From positions 124,001-188,000 of the forward strand of contig QLIY01000003.1 in the NCBI GenBank assembly GCA_003260075.1: a stretch of 64,000 nt of DNA, in the 5' to 3' direction. Shown here piece after piece: positions 52,969 to 64,000 of this stretch. The first letter of the stretch is position 1; each line of letters starts with the position of its first letter. Below the pieces are notes generated by a model. That model had not been told where the DNA came from and did not search any database. It saw nothing but the letters and a program-made list of their open reading frames with translations. The stretch is from Phallusia mammillata. Its lineage: Eukaryota > Chordata > Ascidiacea > Phlebobranchia > Ascidiidae. The translations under genes and the position numbers were made by a program.

Positions 52969-55900
52969 ATGAAAAATTTAAAGTTGCTTTATAGAGAAAG
53001 GTTGCTTGTAAAGCCAAGTTCAAAGTTTTTTACAAACAACCATGAAGCATCAAAGTTCTTTATTGCTGATGATAACACAATCGAAGGATACAATGCTTTG
53101 GACATGCAAAAACTATTTGATTTGGATCTTAAAAACCCTATGTATGGCATTGATGCTTATAATTTGTGTATTGTTGGGTTGCAATTCATGTATGGCGAGG
53201 AACAAATTTGTGTTGCAATGCAGCATGGTGAAATAGCTCTTTGTAATATATTGGATCAAGGCTTTGAAAGCACAGGGATGTTCGATTGCAAACTTAATTC
53301 AATGCACTGGAGCCCAGACCAAGAAATTGCACTTTTGGTGACTGATCGTGGTAGTGTGGTTCTGTTGACCCATGATTTTGACCCTATTCAGGAAATTGAT
53401 ATCAGTACTGACCAGTTTGGAGAGGGCAAATTTGTTAATGTTGGCTGGGGTAGCAAGGAAACACAGTTCCAGGGTTCAGCTGGAAAATATGTACCTGGAA
53501 AAACAGCACCTGCTGAAAAAACTTTATTTACTATTGATGATCAGGAGACTAAAGTTGAATGGAGAGGTGATGGTCAATATTTTTCTATTAGTAACCTTAA
53601 TAACAATGAGCGGGAGGTTAGAATTTGGAACAGGGATGGTGAACTTCAGTACACATGTGAGAAACTGGCAGGTCTAGAAAGTGCTTTTGCATGGAAACCA
53701 TCTGGTGCTTTGATTGCCACAACTCAGCGCAAAGTCCATCGACATGATGTGGTCTTTTTTGAGTTAAATGGTCTACAACATGGTGAGTTTACACTACCAT
53801 TTGACACCAAACAGGTAAATGTTCAAAGTCTGGCATGGAATGCAGACTCCAGTATTCTTATGGTGATTGCACAATCAACCCTTCCTGAAGTTAACAAGAC
53901 TTACCTTCAGCTATGGTACTGCACAAACTATCATTGGTCACTGAAGCAATGTTTGGAGTTTGATCGAAAAGTTAAATTCTCCTGTTGGGACAGTGAGCAT
54001 CCATTTTCACTTCATGTTATTACAGGTGATGGATATTATTTAAATTATAAATGGGCTTGGATGATCGATGCCCAAGTGCCACCAATGACCATGAAACCAA
54101 TCACATCAGACAGCACCAATACTTCATCTGTTGCTGTCATAGATGGAAATTTCATTAAATTGACACCATTTGCAACGATGTCTGTTCCTCCACCAATGTG
54201 TGCACACCAGTTTAAGCTTCAAGATCAAGCTGCTGTGGTTTGTTTCTGCCAATCAAATGGTAGTTTAAATCAAATTGGTGTTTTAACCAACAAAGCACAG
54301 TTTTTAACACTAGAACCCTGTTCTGCCTCTGTGACATCTAATAAACCAGAATTGGGGTTTGCATGTGATGAAGGAACAGAATTATGCAATTTTGTGGTTG
54401 GTAATGTTTATGACCTCAACAAATGCCACAAGCAAATTGATTGGCAAACTGTGCGGCATCCAGTGAAGAGTGATTTTAATACTTTAATTGCTGCTGCTGC
54501 TACAAGATTGTCAAATAGTGATTGCCTTTTAATTTTGAAATTGAACGGAGATAAAATTAGTTGTGAAAAAATAATTGATGTGGAGGGATTTGTGATTGCG
54601 ATTACAACATTCTCGAACAATAAAAACTCTGTCCAAATTGTTTACCAAAACCATCATGGAAAAATATTTCATTGTACAGACAATGATGGAATGCCAATGG
54701 AAACATCAGAAAACTTTAGTGGTAACATTCAGCTGCCTTGTCTTTGTCCAAGAATGAGTGTGTGTTCTTTTGGTACAGAAATGGAGAACTCTACTGTGGG
54801 ACTTCTTTCGTTATCTCCACAAAAGCAGTTGTTTCTCGACAATGTAATGATAAATAGTGAGTGCACATCATTCGCAATCCACAGTAAGTTTGTTTTAATT
54901 ACTACCTCATCTCACAAGCTTATTGCAATTTCAAGAAAAACCTCTTTTAATCAGCTTATTGATCTGTATTCAAAAACAACCCAAACAGTGGCTAATGTCA
55001 TATCGGTCACAGAGGTTTCACGTTCTGTGGAGAGAGGTTCCACTATTGTTGTAGTTACACCATGGGCTACAAAAGTGGTACTGCAGATGCCAAGGGGAAA
55101 TTTGGAAGTAATACATCCGAGACCACTTGTGCTGTCAATATTAAAAGAATTGCTTGATCTCGGAGAATACAAACAGGCATTTATGATAATGAGAAAACAC
55201 AGGATCAATATGAATCTCTTCCATGACCACAATCCAGAACAGTTTTGCAAAGAAATAGCTCGTTTTGTTAAACAACTTGACTCAACTGAATATCTTAATA
55301 TATTTCTTAGTGATCTTCGCGAGGAAAATGTTACTACCACATTGTATCAGCAATATTATCCCACTAACTCCAATGCTTTAGACTCCTTGTTAGCTGTAAA
55401 ATCAAGCAAAGTTGACAAGCTTTGTGATTTGGTTCTTTCTGAGCTGACTAACAGTGAACAACACCTGTACTCAATTCTTACAGCCCATGTGAGAAAATCA
55501 AAACCTGAAATTGATGCTGCTTTAAACAGAGTTAAATCATTAAAAGAAAGTAATAAGCAACAGGTCAGTGGTGCTCTACAGCATTTACATGTGATGGTTG
55601 ATGCCAGGGTTTTATACAGAGAGGCATTGGCAACCTATGATTTGGAACTAGCACTGATGGTTGCTCAGGTTTCAAATGATGATCCAAAGGAGTATATTCC
55701 ATTTTTAAATGAATTGAAGCAACTTGAAATCAATTACATGAAATACAAAATTGATATGTTTTTAAATAAGTTTGTCAAAGCACTGGAAAACATTGCAAAC
55801 TGTCCTGATCATTTTGATGAATGCACTGAGCTTATCAAATCCAAAGAGCTTTACAAGGAAGCAATGAATGTATTTGACAGATTTAGTGCATCACACAAGG

Positions 55901-56394
55901 AAATTTGCAAACTTTATGCCGAGTTTTTGATATCGAAACAAAAATATAAGGAGGCTGGTACCATTTTCTTCCGCTGTAACTTGTACAAAAGAGCACTAAA
56001 GTGTTATGCAGAAGGATCTAACTGGGAGCTTGCGCTAAGCTGTGCTGCATGCCTACAATACAGTGAAAAGGATTATTGCATTCTAGCTATGTCCTTGGCT
56101 CAGGGTCTGTTAGAACAAAATCATCACCTTGAAGCAGCAAATGTATTTGTATCAGAGGCCAAGGATCCGCATGCTGCTGTCAATGCTTTGGTCAAAGGTT
56201 GTAAGTGGGCACAGGCCCTGCAAATTGTTTACAAATACAAAATGAATGATTGCATAAATGATGTTGTAAAGCCTGCCGTCCAAGAAACTGCCAGCTCTTT
56301 TACTTCAACTATAGCCAATCACAGGGATAATTTTGACCGATATTACACAAGACTTATGAAAGTGAGAGAAATAAAGAAAGAAAAGCGATTAAGA
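52969..56394 (+). CDS. elp1: Elongator complex protein 1, exon 1
   Basis: Start ATG 52969 (MKNLKLLYRE). This single 3,426-nt exon encodes residues 1-1142, ending at the GTAAGT donor. Landmark ELP1 segments include MHWSPDQEIALLVTDRG, FVNVGWGSKETQFQGS, VEWRGDGQYFSIS, FAWKPSGALIATTQRK and LQHGEFTLPF in the N-terminal WD40 beta-propellers (about residues 1-720), then an alpha-helical TPR-like solenoid. ELP1 (IKAP) is the scaffold of Elongator, which modifies wobble uridines of cytosolic tRNAs. Animal ELP1 genes usually have tens of exons; here nearly the whole frame is one exon. Codons are AT-ending and unlike the giant gene. It starts 359 bp after the tbca stop. Confidence 0.95.
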
Positions 56395-56570
56395 GTAAGT
56401 TGTTGAAAGATATTTGTTTTCAACTGTGTAATTAATATCAGTAAATTAATTACTTTGATTATTTTGACTTCGGGAGTTTGACAAAGTTGGTGACTTTAAT
56501 TTAGTTAAACCCATCAGATTCCACTGAGTTGGAACAATTTTGCTCTAGTTTTTTTTTCAGGGAAAACAAG

Positions 56571-56643
56571 TGGTTGAGCAAGGATTAGAACCCACAACCT
56601 TGTAAGCACAAGGCAGTGGTGCTAACCACTGTGCCATCTTGGG
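56571..56643 (-). mobile_element. tRNA-derived SINE in the elp1 intron
   Basis: On the minus strand it reads CCAAGATGGCACAGTGGTTA, with later GTGGGTTCTAATCCTTG, a tRNA-like head with A- and B-box resemblance. It is homologous to the plus-strand element at 50126-50245. Length and pairing do not fit a functional tRNA. Confidence 0.65.
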
Positions 56644-56791
56644 GAATATTTTTCTTGTTAAATGAATGTTTCTTTGCAAAAATCGATCTGAAAATAAATA
56701 CATGTAAAACTCAAAAGTGTAAAAATGTGTAAAAAAAACTAGTATTTTGCCTTGTATAGCGTTAGCAATTAATTCTAAACTTTATGTTCAG

Positions 56792-57316
56792 ATGCAGATG
56801 ACTGGAGAAGAAGAAGATTTGGATTCTGATATTGCATCAGACTTTGGCAGCACAATAACCAGCTCAAGTCAAGGAAGTAGGATGAGTAGAGCATCTGGGC
56901 GAAGTGCCAAAACTCGCAGAAAACAGCAACGCAATAAATATTCACTGAGAGAAGGGTCCCGCTTTGAAGAAGAGGGTTTGCTACAAGCCATCCACACTAT
57001 TATAAAACAATTAGCAATACTAAAGGATGATATAAATAGTGTAATTTCCCACCTTGCATTATTCTATTTGGATGATGAAGCTTGTCAGTTGCAAAAACTA
57101 CATGCAAGCACAGTTAAAATTTTTACAAAGGCTTTACCGCAAATATGGACACTGCCAGATGAAAGTTTGGGTTTCACTGGTGCCCATGCTACTGTCAACA
57201 GCATACTTGGATCGCAATCTGCTGCTCGGCAAGAAGAGATAAAATTGTCTGATTTGGAAATTTGGGTTCCACCCAAAATCGACTCTCAGTCAACAGGCAT
57301 GCACATGTATGAATAA
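56792..57316 (+). CDS. elp1: Elongator complex protein 1, exon 2
   Basis: Entered in phase 0 after TATGTTCAG; encodes residues 1143-1316, giving 1,316 residues in total against about 1,332 in vertebrates. It begins acidic/serine-rich (MTGEEEDLDSDIASDFGST), then a basic stretch SAKTRRKQQRNKYSLREGS corresponding to the conserved basic, tRNA-binding region of ELP1, and ends with the helical C-terminal dimerisation segment (WTLPDESLGFTG...WVPPKID). Stop TAA 57314-57316. Confidence 0.95.
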   Translation: MQMTGEEEDLDSDIASDFGSTITSSSQGSRMSRASGRSAKTRRKQQRNKYSLREGSRFEEEGLLQAIHTIIKQLAILKDDINSVISHLALFYLDDEACQLQKLHASTVKIFTKALPQIWTLPDESLGFTGAHATVNSILGSQSAARQEEIKLSDLEIWVPPKIDSQSTGMHMYE

Positions 57317-60300
57317 TAAGGCATGTAATCGTCATTTAACTTATTTTGGAGTTGTTTAATCCATTTTCTATGTTGCGAGCACTGACATTATGTACGATAT
57401 TGTGATACGTCCATCTTCAGTTCGGCAGAAACTTTTGTTCTGTAAAATTTTATGTGTGTTCTGGTGATACAGTACTGGGAGTCGCCACCCACCCGGAAAA
57501 AATGGGGTGATGTTTCAATGTTTTATGTATTGATGTATCAGTCACATCAGGAAAAGTTCGTGATCAGGACTATTGGGTTTCAATGACATTTTGTTGAGGT
57601 AAAACCAATTATACGTACAGAGTGATTTCATTCTTTTCAGATTAGTTTTAATTGATGTGTTACAGGAAGATCGATGTCAGTTAGGGAAAGTGGTAGTTAT
57701 CGGCACCAGGTCTCAAATGTATCAGGTCAGTGAAGGTGAAGTTCATGTAATCCTGTTATATAAGCGCACTTTTTATGCGCAGAAAAGCACCATGAGGTGG
57801 CGCAACATAGCCTCGAGGCAGATGGAAAGTGAACCTAATTAGGTTGTGTTGGTTTACAGGTAAACACTTCTTTTTTAAAGTCTTCTGTTTCAGCCCTAAA
57901 TCTGTCCATAACTTTTAAATTTAGGCTCCGAAACGGGCATACCGAACACAAAAGCCATTTTACTAATACAAAAAAGAGAGACTTTAAAACTGTTTTCAAA
58001 GTACTACACTTCGGTATTGGCAAATATCATTTGCCAAGCGATTTTCATAAAACTTGAAAAACCGATGTATTAAGAAACCAAATGGTTTCTCTTACACCTA
58101 ATTTTGTACTTTTTTATTTCATCTGCAAAAAATAGTCTTAATTACACTGGCTAACAAATGAATGCTAATGAACTTTCCCCAATGTCCCTATTTAATAACA
58201 AAACTTTACACAGGGGATTTGGGGGCACTTCCATTGCACACTACGAAACCGACTCTTAATAATTTTATTCATCTTCTGATGGATGTAACAAAACATGGAG
58301 ATTTAGCGTGCGTGGGAGGTAAAACTGAGGGCTTGCAATAAAGTGCCCACGCAAGCCTCACTCATGATTTTTATCGGTTTTTAAATATTTGTTTGCCGAG
58401 GATTCGAGTAGCCGATATCTACATTACACCTGTGCTTTGTACTTCAGGTAGATTAACTTAAAGACATTTAAGCACATGTGGTCAATTTATGTGTTCACTT
58501 AAAGGCGTGTCTGTTCATAGTGCATTTTTAAAGCAAAGATTAACTGTCGTGGGCAATAAGTTACAACATGCGTCGACTCGGCTCGGGGGAAGGACTCTGC
58601 ATTAAAGTGAGGACGTGTCTTTTTTATGGCGGTGATGAAAAAGTTGAACAGTAAAGTCGGTTTTTCTACACAAGTTGAAACGTTGTGATGTGTCGGGTAT
58701 TAAACGTACGATAATTGCCGGGCTGCACTTTAGAAAGGTGGGTTGCAGTTTTTGTATGTGCAACTTTTCCTCCGCGGAAAGTCCGGTAAAGCATTCTAAT
58801 TACACATGTCAATGCGCCCTGCACTGGGCGGGAACGTTGCCGGCCAACCGCTTTCATATCAAATGCGAAATCAATTGGCGATTTATAATGGCGTCGTTTC
58901 GTTTGCATTGTTTATTTTCTGTTGCCCGCGGCCCGTACCGGACTGACTGCTTTTTAGATTTCGAATTACCCATAGAAACTTACTACTTTTCGCAACAGTT
59001 ACAGTATTGCAGTGTGCAACTGATTCTGTATGACCATAAATGCTACCTTGTAATGCCTAAAACAATCTCGACAAATTAAAGATGCGTAGAACCACACCCA
59101 AATTTTTAAGTCACATAAACTTCTCCACATTGATTGAGCAGGTGTGTTAATACTTCATACAGGTTGTCAAAAAGCCAATGAGCTAAAAATGTTGAACGTT
59201 TATAACTAAAAGTCACTGGTCCGTTTTTTACCAGTTTTGTTCCGCCCTCTGTGCTACAATAAATGTTCGTTGTAACGAATAAACTACGCTAATGAGTCAC
59301 CTATGCGTTTTGTACGTTTCTTGATTACTTTTGTTGCAAAGTTGTTGGTAAGGTTCGATTAGTTTGCTGTAAATTATTACAACAAAATTGTAACGTTGCG
59401 CCATACATTATCAAACCCTTTTGTTTCATTTCCACCGATTCAATTTACTGCATATCGCCCGACGGACCGATAGGTGGGGAAAAAAGCGAAAGCAAGAACA
59501 TGAGAAGCGAGGGCGACGGCGGGAAAGCTTCAGTTTGCGACCGTAGCCGAAGAGTGCGGCCGTGATAGATATCAACTCACGTGGGCAACTATAGGCGAAA
59601 GAATTTAGAAAAGTGTCGCAGAACAGTTTAAATTCACCAGAGTAGCGTTTGCAGGAGCCCAATACCAAAAAGGGACAAGGTGAGTGTTGTGGTTTGTAAC
59701 ACAGCAATATAATGTACGATGTTAATTTTTGACGATCGAAAGTTGCACCCAATCTCGTTTTCAAGGATAACGTCAAAAATGGAAAATGAAAAACGCGAAA
59801 CCGAATGTGTTGCGTGTGGTTTTTGTGGAAACTGTGTTGCAAGCCTTCTAGATTGCATGAAATTAGAGTTGCACGAGATCGGAGTAGATGAAACATAAAA
59901 ATACCAAGTGTAATCCTTCGTAATGGTCGGCACTTCAATCATTCGCACTTAGTAGTCACGTATTACTTTCACAGCTGAATCCATCAAAAACCGAGCTTGC
60001 TTGCTTCAGGGCAGTACGGGCTGTACTTGGTGAAGGGCACGGCACACGAGAAGTGATGCTTTGCGCAAAATATCCGTCTAATTAAATGCCGCCTATTTCC
60101 TGTGCCGCTTTGAAAAACTGACGACAAGTTAAAAACCCATTTCCGTTTAACACTAGCGGGGATGAGTTACTTTTATATCCTGAAATAACTGTGAAATCGG
60201 TAACCACCCGTGACGCACTAACTGCTTTAACAGTTACGTACTTAAAAGACAAACCAATTTGTTTCAAAATTCCCCATGGCAATTGTTACCCCGAAGAAGT

Positions 60301-60916
60301 TATGTCCAGGTATTTTCAGCATGCCTAAAACACACGCTATGGGTTGTTTTAGAGCTTGACCTTTAACATCCGCCTACGCGATAGTCATGCCTTTAGCCGT
60401 GTTGCAATGGCAATATGCAAGGTTAATTTTTCGCTTGTGTTTTTGCATAAAATGTCAAAATTGCAATCCTGTCCAAATAGAGACGGTTCCGAATTGGTCG
60501 ATGCGTCACAGAGTGTGAAGGTCGTCATATAGACGCACCAGAAGGTTGTGATTGCCCGTAGCGCGCGTTCTATCTGGTGGAAGGCACAATGTTGACTCCC
60601 CGGAAAATATCTGTGACATGCCCCGCGGCCAGTCTCGCAAACTCCGCTAACGTACTGCGGCGTCCTAAAATCCAACCAAAGATCCCATAGACTTTATCTG
60701 CAAACTATTTTAAATTCACGTGTGTATTTGGTAAACTGAATTAAAGGTTTCTTGATTCTGCGATTTAGTGCCAAACACTTTTCAAATCCCGCTTGTGATA
60801 CGCCAATCACATTTGTTTCAAATCTTAGCGCGATCAGCCAAAGTGGCGTGTGCGTCGATACTACGTATATACCAGTTGATGACGTTATGAATATATTTGT
60901 ATCTTTTAAGGGCGTT
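57317..60916. other. 3.6-kb intergenic region without a supported gene
   Basis: It holds the elp1 3' flank, the 57870-58180 repeat copy, and from about 58550 to 60650 a more CpG- and GC-rich stretch that may include regulatory DNA of the next gene. Open frames at 58675-59079 (+), 59426-59938 (-) and 60385-60675 (-) show no protein-like pattern. A TATATA at about 60867 lies about 50 bp before the next start codon. Confidence 0.55.
57870..58180 (+). repeat. 312-bp segment identical to 46883-47193
   Basis: Here the segment lies in apparently continuous sequence downstream of elp1, so this is the more reliable location. No terminal inverted repeat or target duplication was found. Confidence 0.85.
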
Positions 60917-63900
60917 ATGGAGACTCGCCACGTAATGGCGCTTGTCGCCTTTCTGGCCATTTATCTTGTGACGACCGAAGCTCAAGTAGCAACCATACCA
61001 GCCAATATAGTGGTAAGCTTTCAGAATTATTACACAATCTTCACATTTATTTACATTATATAGCATGGATGGGTCCAAATTGCAGTGCTTAGTTTACCCC
61101 TAGCATATTATGTTAATTTTTAAAAGAGCTGTTATGACGTTACACATATATACCGGAAAACAGTGTCGTCGCCTTATTGCCGATTAGGCGGTGGTATATC
61201 GCACAACTCGGTCCATATTCAATATTTAAAACAGCGTAAACTCGCTTCTCTGTATCTCTTGTTGCATAAGTGTTAACTATTACTACACTGTTTAAATTAG
61301 ATATATTTTTCAATGGGACAACTAAACATATTTTAATATGACAACTGTGCTAGAATGATCGCATAGAAAACTTAGCGCACACACTTAAACTTTTAACAGA
61401 TACGGAGCTTCACGGAAGTGTACGGCACTTCACTACTGGTCACTGCAAACTTCGCCGATATTAGAACTTGCAACATCTTCAACAGAGATCGAACTGCATG
61501 TGTTAACGCAGGTAGGTTATACACACCCTTTACGATAAAGATAGTGAGCCGCAAAAATGCAAATCACTTTTCTTTTTTACAGGCGTCATTGTGGGTCAGA
61601 ACGACCAAACTGAATGTACGATAAGGTACGGATGCTGCTACAACGAGCTTGAACGTGTGCTGGATGGTTCAACGGTAATTTGTTTCCTAGTTTCTTCTAT
61701 TTGGTTCTCTGTAATCAGGTTATGCTTTTGTGAAAAAGATACATTGTAATTGCAAAATCCAAGCCTTGCTGGAAATAAACTGATTCAAATCGAAAATATA
61801 GTTATATATTCGTTTTTTGGGGGGCATACAACCCAACATACAAATAGTTAAATTATTTATCTGTGTGCAGCCGTCCTGTTATCAAACCTCGCAATACACT
61901 TCATCTCGACAAGGCGGCAGTGGGGTAGCGGAGGTTCTGGCTCAAACTTTTCAGGGAGCTGGCTTTGGTTTTCCGGCTGGTGTTGTGCCCGGAAATGTTC
62001 CAGGAATCTCTGGTGGGCTTGCTGTGCCCGCTATTCCTTCTTCCCAAGGTAAAAAAAAACTTAAAATTACGTTCGCAAACTGCCTATTTTTTAATACCAC
62101 ACAAAGATAACAACTTATTTTACATTTAAATTTATGCAAATTTGATAATTTTTTACATTTGCAGTGCGGTCCTTTACCTACAACGGATGGATTTTCTCGT
62201 ACTATCTTCAGAGAGTCACCTACCGTGAAGCATTACTCTACGCCGAAAGCGTGAACGAGCAACTTATCATCATTAACAACCAGAATATACAGGATACAGT
62301 CAATCGTAACCTGGAGTTCGATATTGGTGTAATTCTAAATGGAATCTGGGACAGCACACCATGGGCTGCTGGGTACTGGGTCGGAGGCAGCGATGTTGCT
62401 GTTGAAGGGAATTGGTTTTGGAATGACGGCTCCGATATAGCATTGCCCACTGAAACGGGCTTTCAGAATTGGATGTCATTGCCACAAATTAGCTACCAAG
62501 AACCGAACGCCCGAAATTCTGATGAAGACTGTCTGTACGTGCTTGCCCACAAGGAAATTGGCGTGTATACTGGCCTTCTTGGTAAATGGTTTGACGGTTT
62601 CTGCAGCCGGAGAAAGTTCTTCATCACCCAGAAACGTGCTCTTGTAGCAGGTAGGTTAAATGATTTCAATAACAAGCTTAATTCTCATTTTATTTTGCTC
62701 GTGTAGTTAATAACAGCATTGCTCGTACATTTAAGACCCGCTTAACATCACAAAACTAAACATCACGCGTCTTTTTTACACAGATCCATGTGCAAACTTT
62801 CCATGTCAGAACAGTGGACAGTGCCAGAGCCAGGGCCTCAGTTACATCTGTATATGTTTGTCCGGATTCGGAGGATCAAACTGCGAAATCGACAACCGCC
62901 CAGTTGGTAAATCAAACATTTTCATATTTTCACACAACAATTGTTTTGCAACACTGTTATTTTTGCGTTGGGCAACCCCGACAACAAACATTTAAAAATA
63001 CCCCGATCTTCTTCAACATTTTTCCCTGTCATGAAAGCGTGAGAACAACTCATTTGATCCTCTTTGTAATATCTTAAACGCTGTTTACACAGACCCATGC
63101 ACAAGTTTTCCGTGTCAGAATGGTGGTCAATGTCGTAGTCAAGGGTCTTCCTACTTCTGTACGTGTCTATCCGGATTTATAGGATCAAACTGTCAAATTG
63201 ACAACCGGCCAGTCGGTAAGTGATGTTCTCACGTAGTTTACTGACGTAAACGTATTGTAGATTGCAGTCCAAACATAGCAAATAAATTTTAGTAAGTCGC
63301 TGGTGAATATGATGTAAGCAGAACTTTTGTGGGTGAAATTGAGTATCTCCGTTAAAAAATAAAACAAACATTTAGGCAGACAAATTGACGTTCTCAGCCA
63401 ATTGTGGCTTTAAAAAGCCCACTATAAAGCCAAAACTTGGTAAACTAATACATTCAAATCGTAACCTTTTCATTAGCATGGAATTGCCTTTATACCCGTT
63501 TTACAAATGCGGCATGTGGGAGAAATTAACGTTTCCCATTGTAATTGCCGGTTAAAGTTGATTTCACCTACTTTGATCGCATCTAGCAATTATATCGCAA
63601 CAATTGTTCGTTACGCCGCGATTTATCGCCTTTAAATTGCCCAATACCAATTGGCGGTCATTATTGCAAATGACTGCCTTTAGCCTTTCATAATCTTACA
63701 CACCTTGAGGGCGCACAATGATTGATCTGACAAGTTTACCTTTAGACCTTTATTAAAAAAACTATGACTAGAGTTAGCTACTATGTTTCTAAATCACCTT
63801 GTTTTTGTATGCAGATCCTTGTTTGGCCCTGCCCTGTTTGAACAACGGTTTGTGTCGCAGCGTTGGAAGTCAGTTTGTGTGCGTCTGTCCTCCAGATTAC

Positions 63901-63922
63901 ACCGGCTCCACTTGCCAAATTC
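60917..63922 (+). CDS. Secreted trefoil-lectin-EGF protein (3' partial)
   Basis: Eight exons with consistent phases: 60917-61012, 61400-61511, 61583-61674, 61871-62048, 62165-62650, 62784-62906, 63093-63215 and 63815-63922, continuing past the window. Start ATG 60917 gives a signal peptide (METRHVMALVAFLAIYLVTT, cleavage near EA-Q). Next come a trefoil-like domain, a Gly/Pro-rich linker, a C-type lectin domain and three EGF modules. Such combinations suggest a secreted carbohydrate-binding protein of mucus or haemolymph, possibly immune. The frame is open upstream of 60917, but the signal peptide decides the start. I do not know a named gene with this order. Confidence 0.8.
61400..62048 (+). 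CDS. Trefoil-like domain and Gly/Pro linker (part of 60917 gene)
   Basis: Exons 61400-61511, 61583-61674 and 61871-62048. IRTCNIFNRDRTACVNAG, TECTIRYGCCYNE and PSCYQ give the six-Cys pattern of a P-type (trefoil) domain: C, R.xC, C....CCY and CY. Trefoil domains associate with mucins and mucosal surfaces. The final exon adds a flexible linker (GFGFPAGVVPGNVPGISGG) before the lectin domain. Confidence 0.7.
62165..62650 (+). CDS. C-type lectin domain exon (part of 60917 gene)
   Basis: A 486-nt exon with the fold's signatures: FSYYLQRVTYREALLYAE, GYWVGGSDVAVEGNWFWNDG, FQNWMSLPQ, YQEPNARNSDEDCLYV and GKWFDGFCSRRKFFITQK. The EPN triplet (mannose-type sugar/calcium site) is present; the usual WND partner reads WFD. 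The Cys of the first helix and that of the last strand are both replaced (by Ala and Thr), while the second Cys pair is kept. Confidence 0.85.
62784..63922 (+). CDS. Three EGF modules (part of 60917 gene)
   Basis: Exons 62784-62906, 63093-63215 and 63815-63922, each phase 1 to phase 1. They read DPCANFPCQNSGQC, DPCTSFPCQNGGQC and DPCLALPCLNNGLC with standard six-Cys EGF spacing. The first two exons are both 123 nt and agree at about 32 of 41 residues, so they arose by exon duplication. The frame stays open at the last donor (63923), so more modules follow outside the window. Confidence 0.85.
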
Positions 63923-64000
63923 GTGAGTCTTGTTTACCTTGGACTTTTAGAAAGCAAGTTCTAACTGATCATTTGACCGATTAGTGAAGGCTTTGATGAT

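Noticed and set aside
58675-59079. 134-codon open frame, plus strand
   Set aside because: It begins at TTG rather than ATG, shows no recognisable domain and has no splice context. Probably chance in a more GC-rich stretch.
59426-59938. 170-codon open frame, minus strand
   Set aside because: Arg/Leu/Ser-rich translation without domain or helix pattern, and no supporting splice sites or polyadenylation context.
60385-60675. 96-codon open frame, minus strand
   Set aside because: No recognisable motif. It lies just upstream of the secreted-lectin gene and may be regulatory DNA instead.
1-64000. CRISPR arrays, bacterial operons, integrated viral genes
   Set aside because: No regular spaced repeats and no polymerase, integrase or capsid-like frames. 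Gene structure is plainly eukaryotic.

Overview
The window is eukaryotic, intron-rich, AT-rich animal DNA. Short introns, compact spacing, small DNA transposons, tRNA-derived SINE pieces and chordate-type protein architectures (NIDO-AMOP-VWD, pentraxin-like, C-type lectin, calcium-binding EGF) best fit a solitary ascidian tunicate such as Ciona. This is inference, not proven. Two single-base N gaps (46882, 51220) each sit at a direct duplication, as expected when two haplotypes of a highly heterozygous animal are joined end to end.

Positions 59-50688 (+) are dominated by one very large gene, open at its 5' end. I traced about 98 exons whose splice phases connect without a break from 59 to the stop at 50686-50688, giving roughly 7,950 residues in the window. 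Order: pentraxin/LamG-like domain (59-1549); a very long run of Cys-poor, glycosylation-rich modules of no family I recognise (1757-20877 and 22986-35721), interrupted by a C-type lectin domain (21305-22149) and a second lectin-like stub (22621-22788); then EGF, thrombospondin-1, a mucin-4-like NIDO-AMOP-VWD core (37982-41047), a string of EGF and calcium-binding EGF modules (43083-48942), a second thrombospondin-1 repeat, one membrane helix and a short basic tail. It should be a giant single-pass cell-surface protein.

Nested on the same strand inside the intron 9404-13567 is a complete two-exon gene for a CWH43/PGAP2-interacting-protein-like membrane protein with a C-terminal endonuclease/exonuclease/phosphatase domain. 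Downstream come two intron-poor housekeeping genes, tubulin cofactor A (52292-52609) and Elongator subunit ELP1 (52969-57316, two exons). After a 3.6 kb gap with no supported gene, a secreted protein gene starts at 60917 (signal peptide, trefoil-like domain, Gly/Pro linker, C-type lectin domain, at least three EGF modules) and runs off the window.

Mobile and structural DNA: a piggyBac-like MITE (4487-5084), two hAT-like MITEs (5944-6294, 44775-45215), a GC-rich foldback with 10-bp flanking repeats (51826-52111), an imperfect inverted repeat (9783-10045), three tRNA-like SINE pieces, a partial exon tandem duplication (3872-4090), a 1.7-kb haplotype-like duplication (45181-46881 / 47195-48817), a second one (50774-51219 / 51221-51690), and a perfect 312-bp copy shared by 46883-47193 and 57870-58180.
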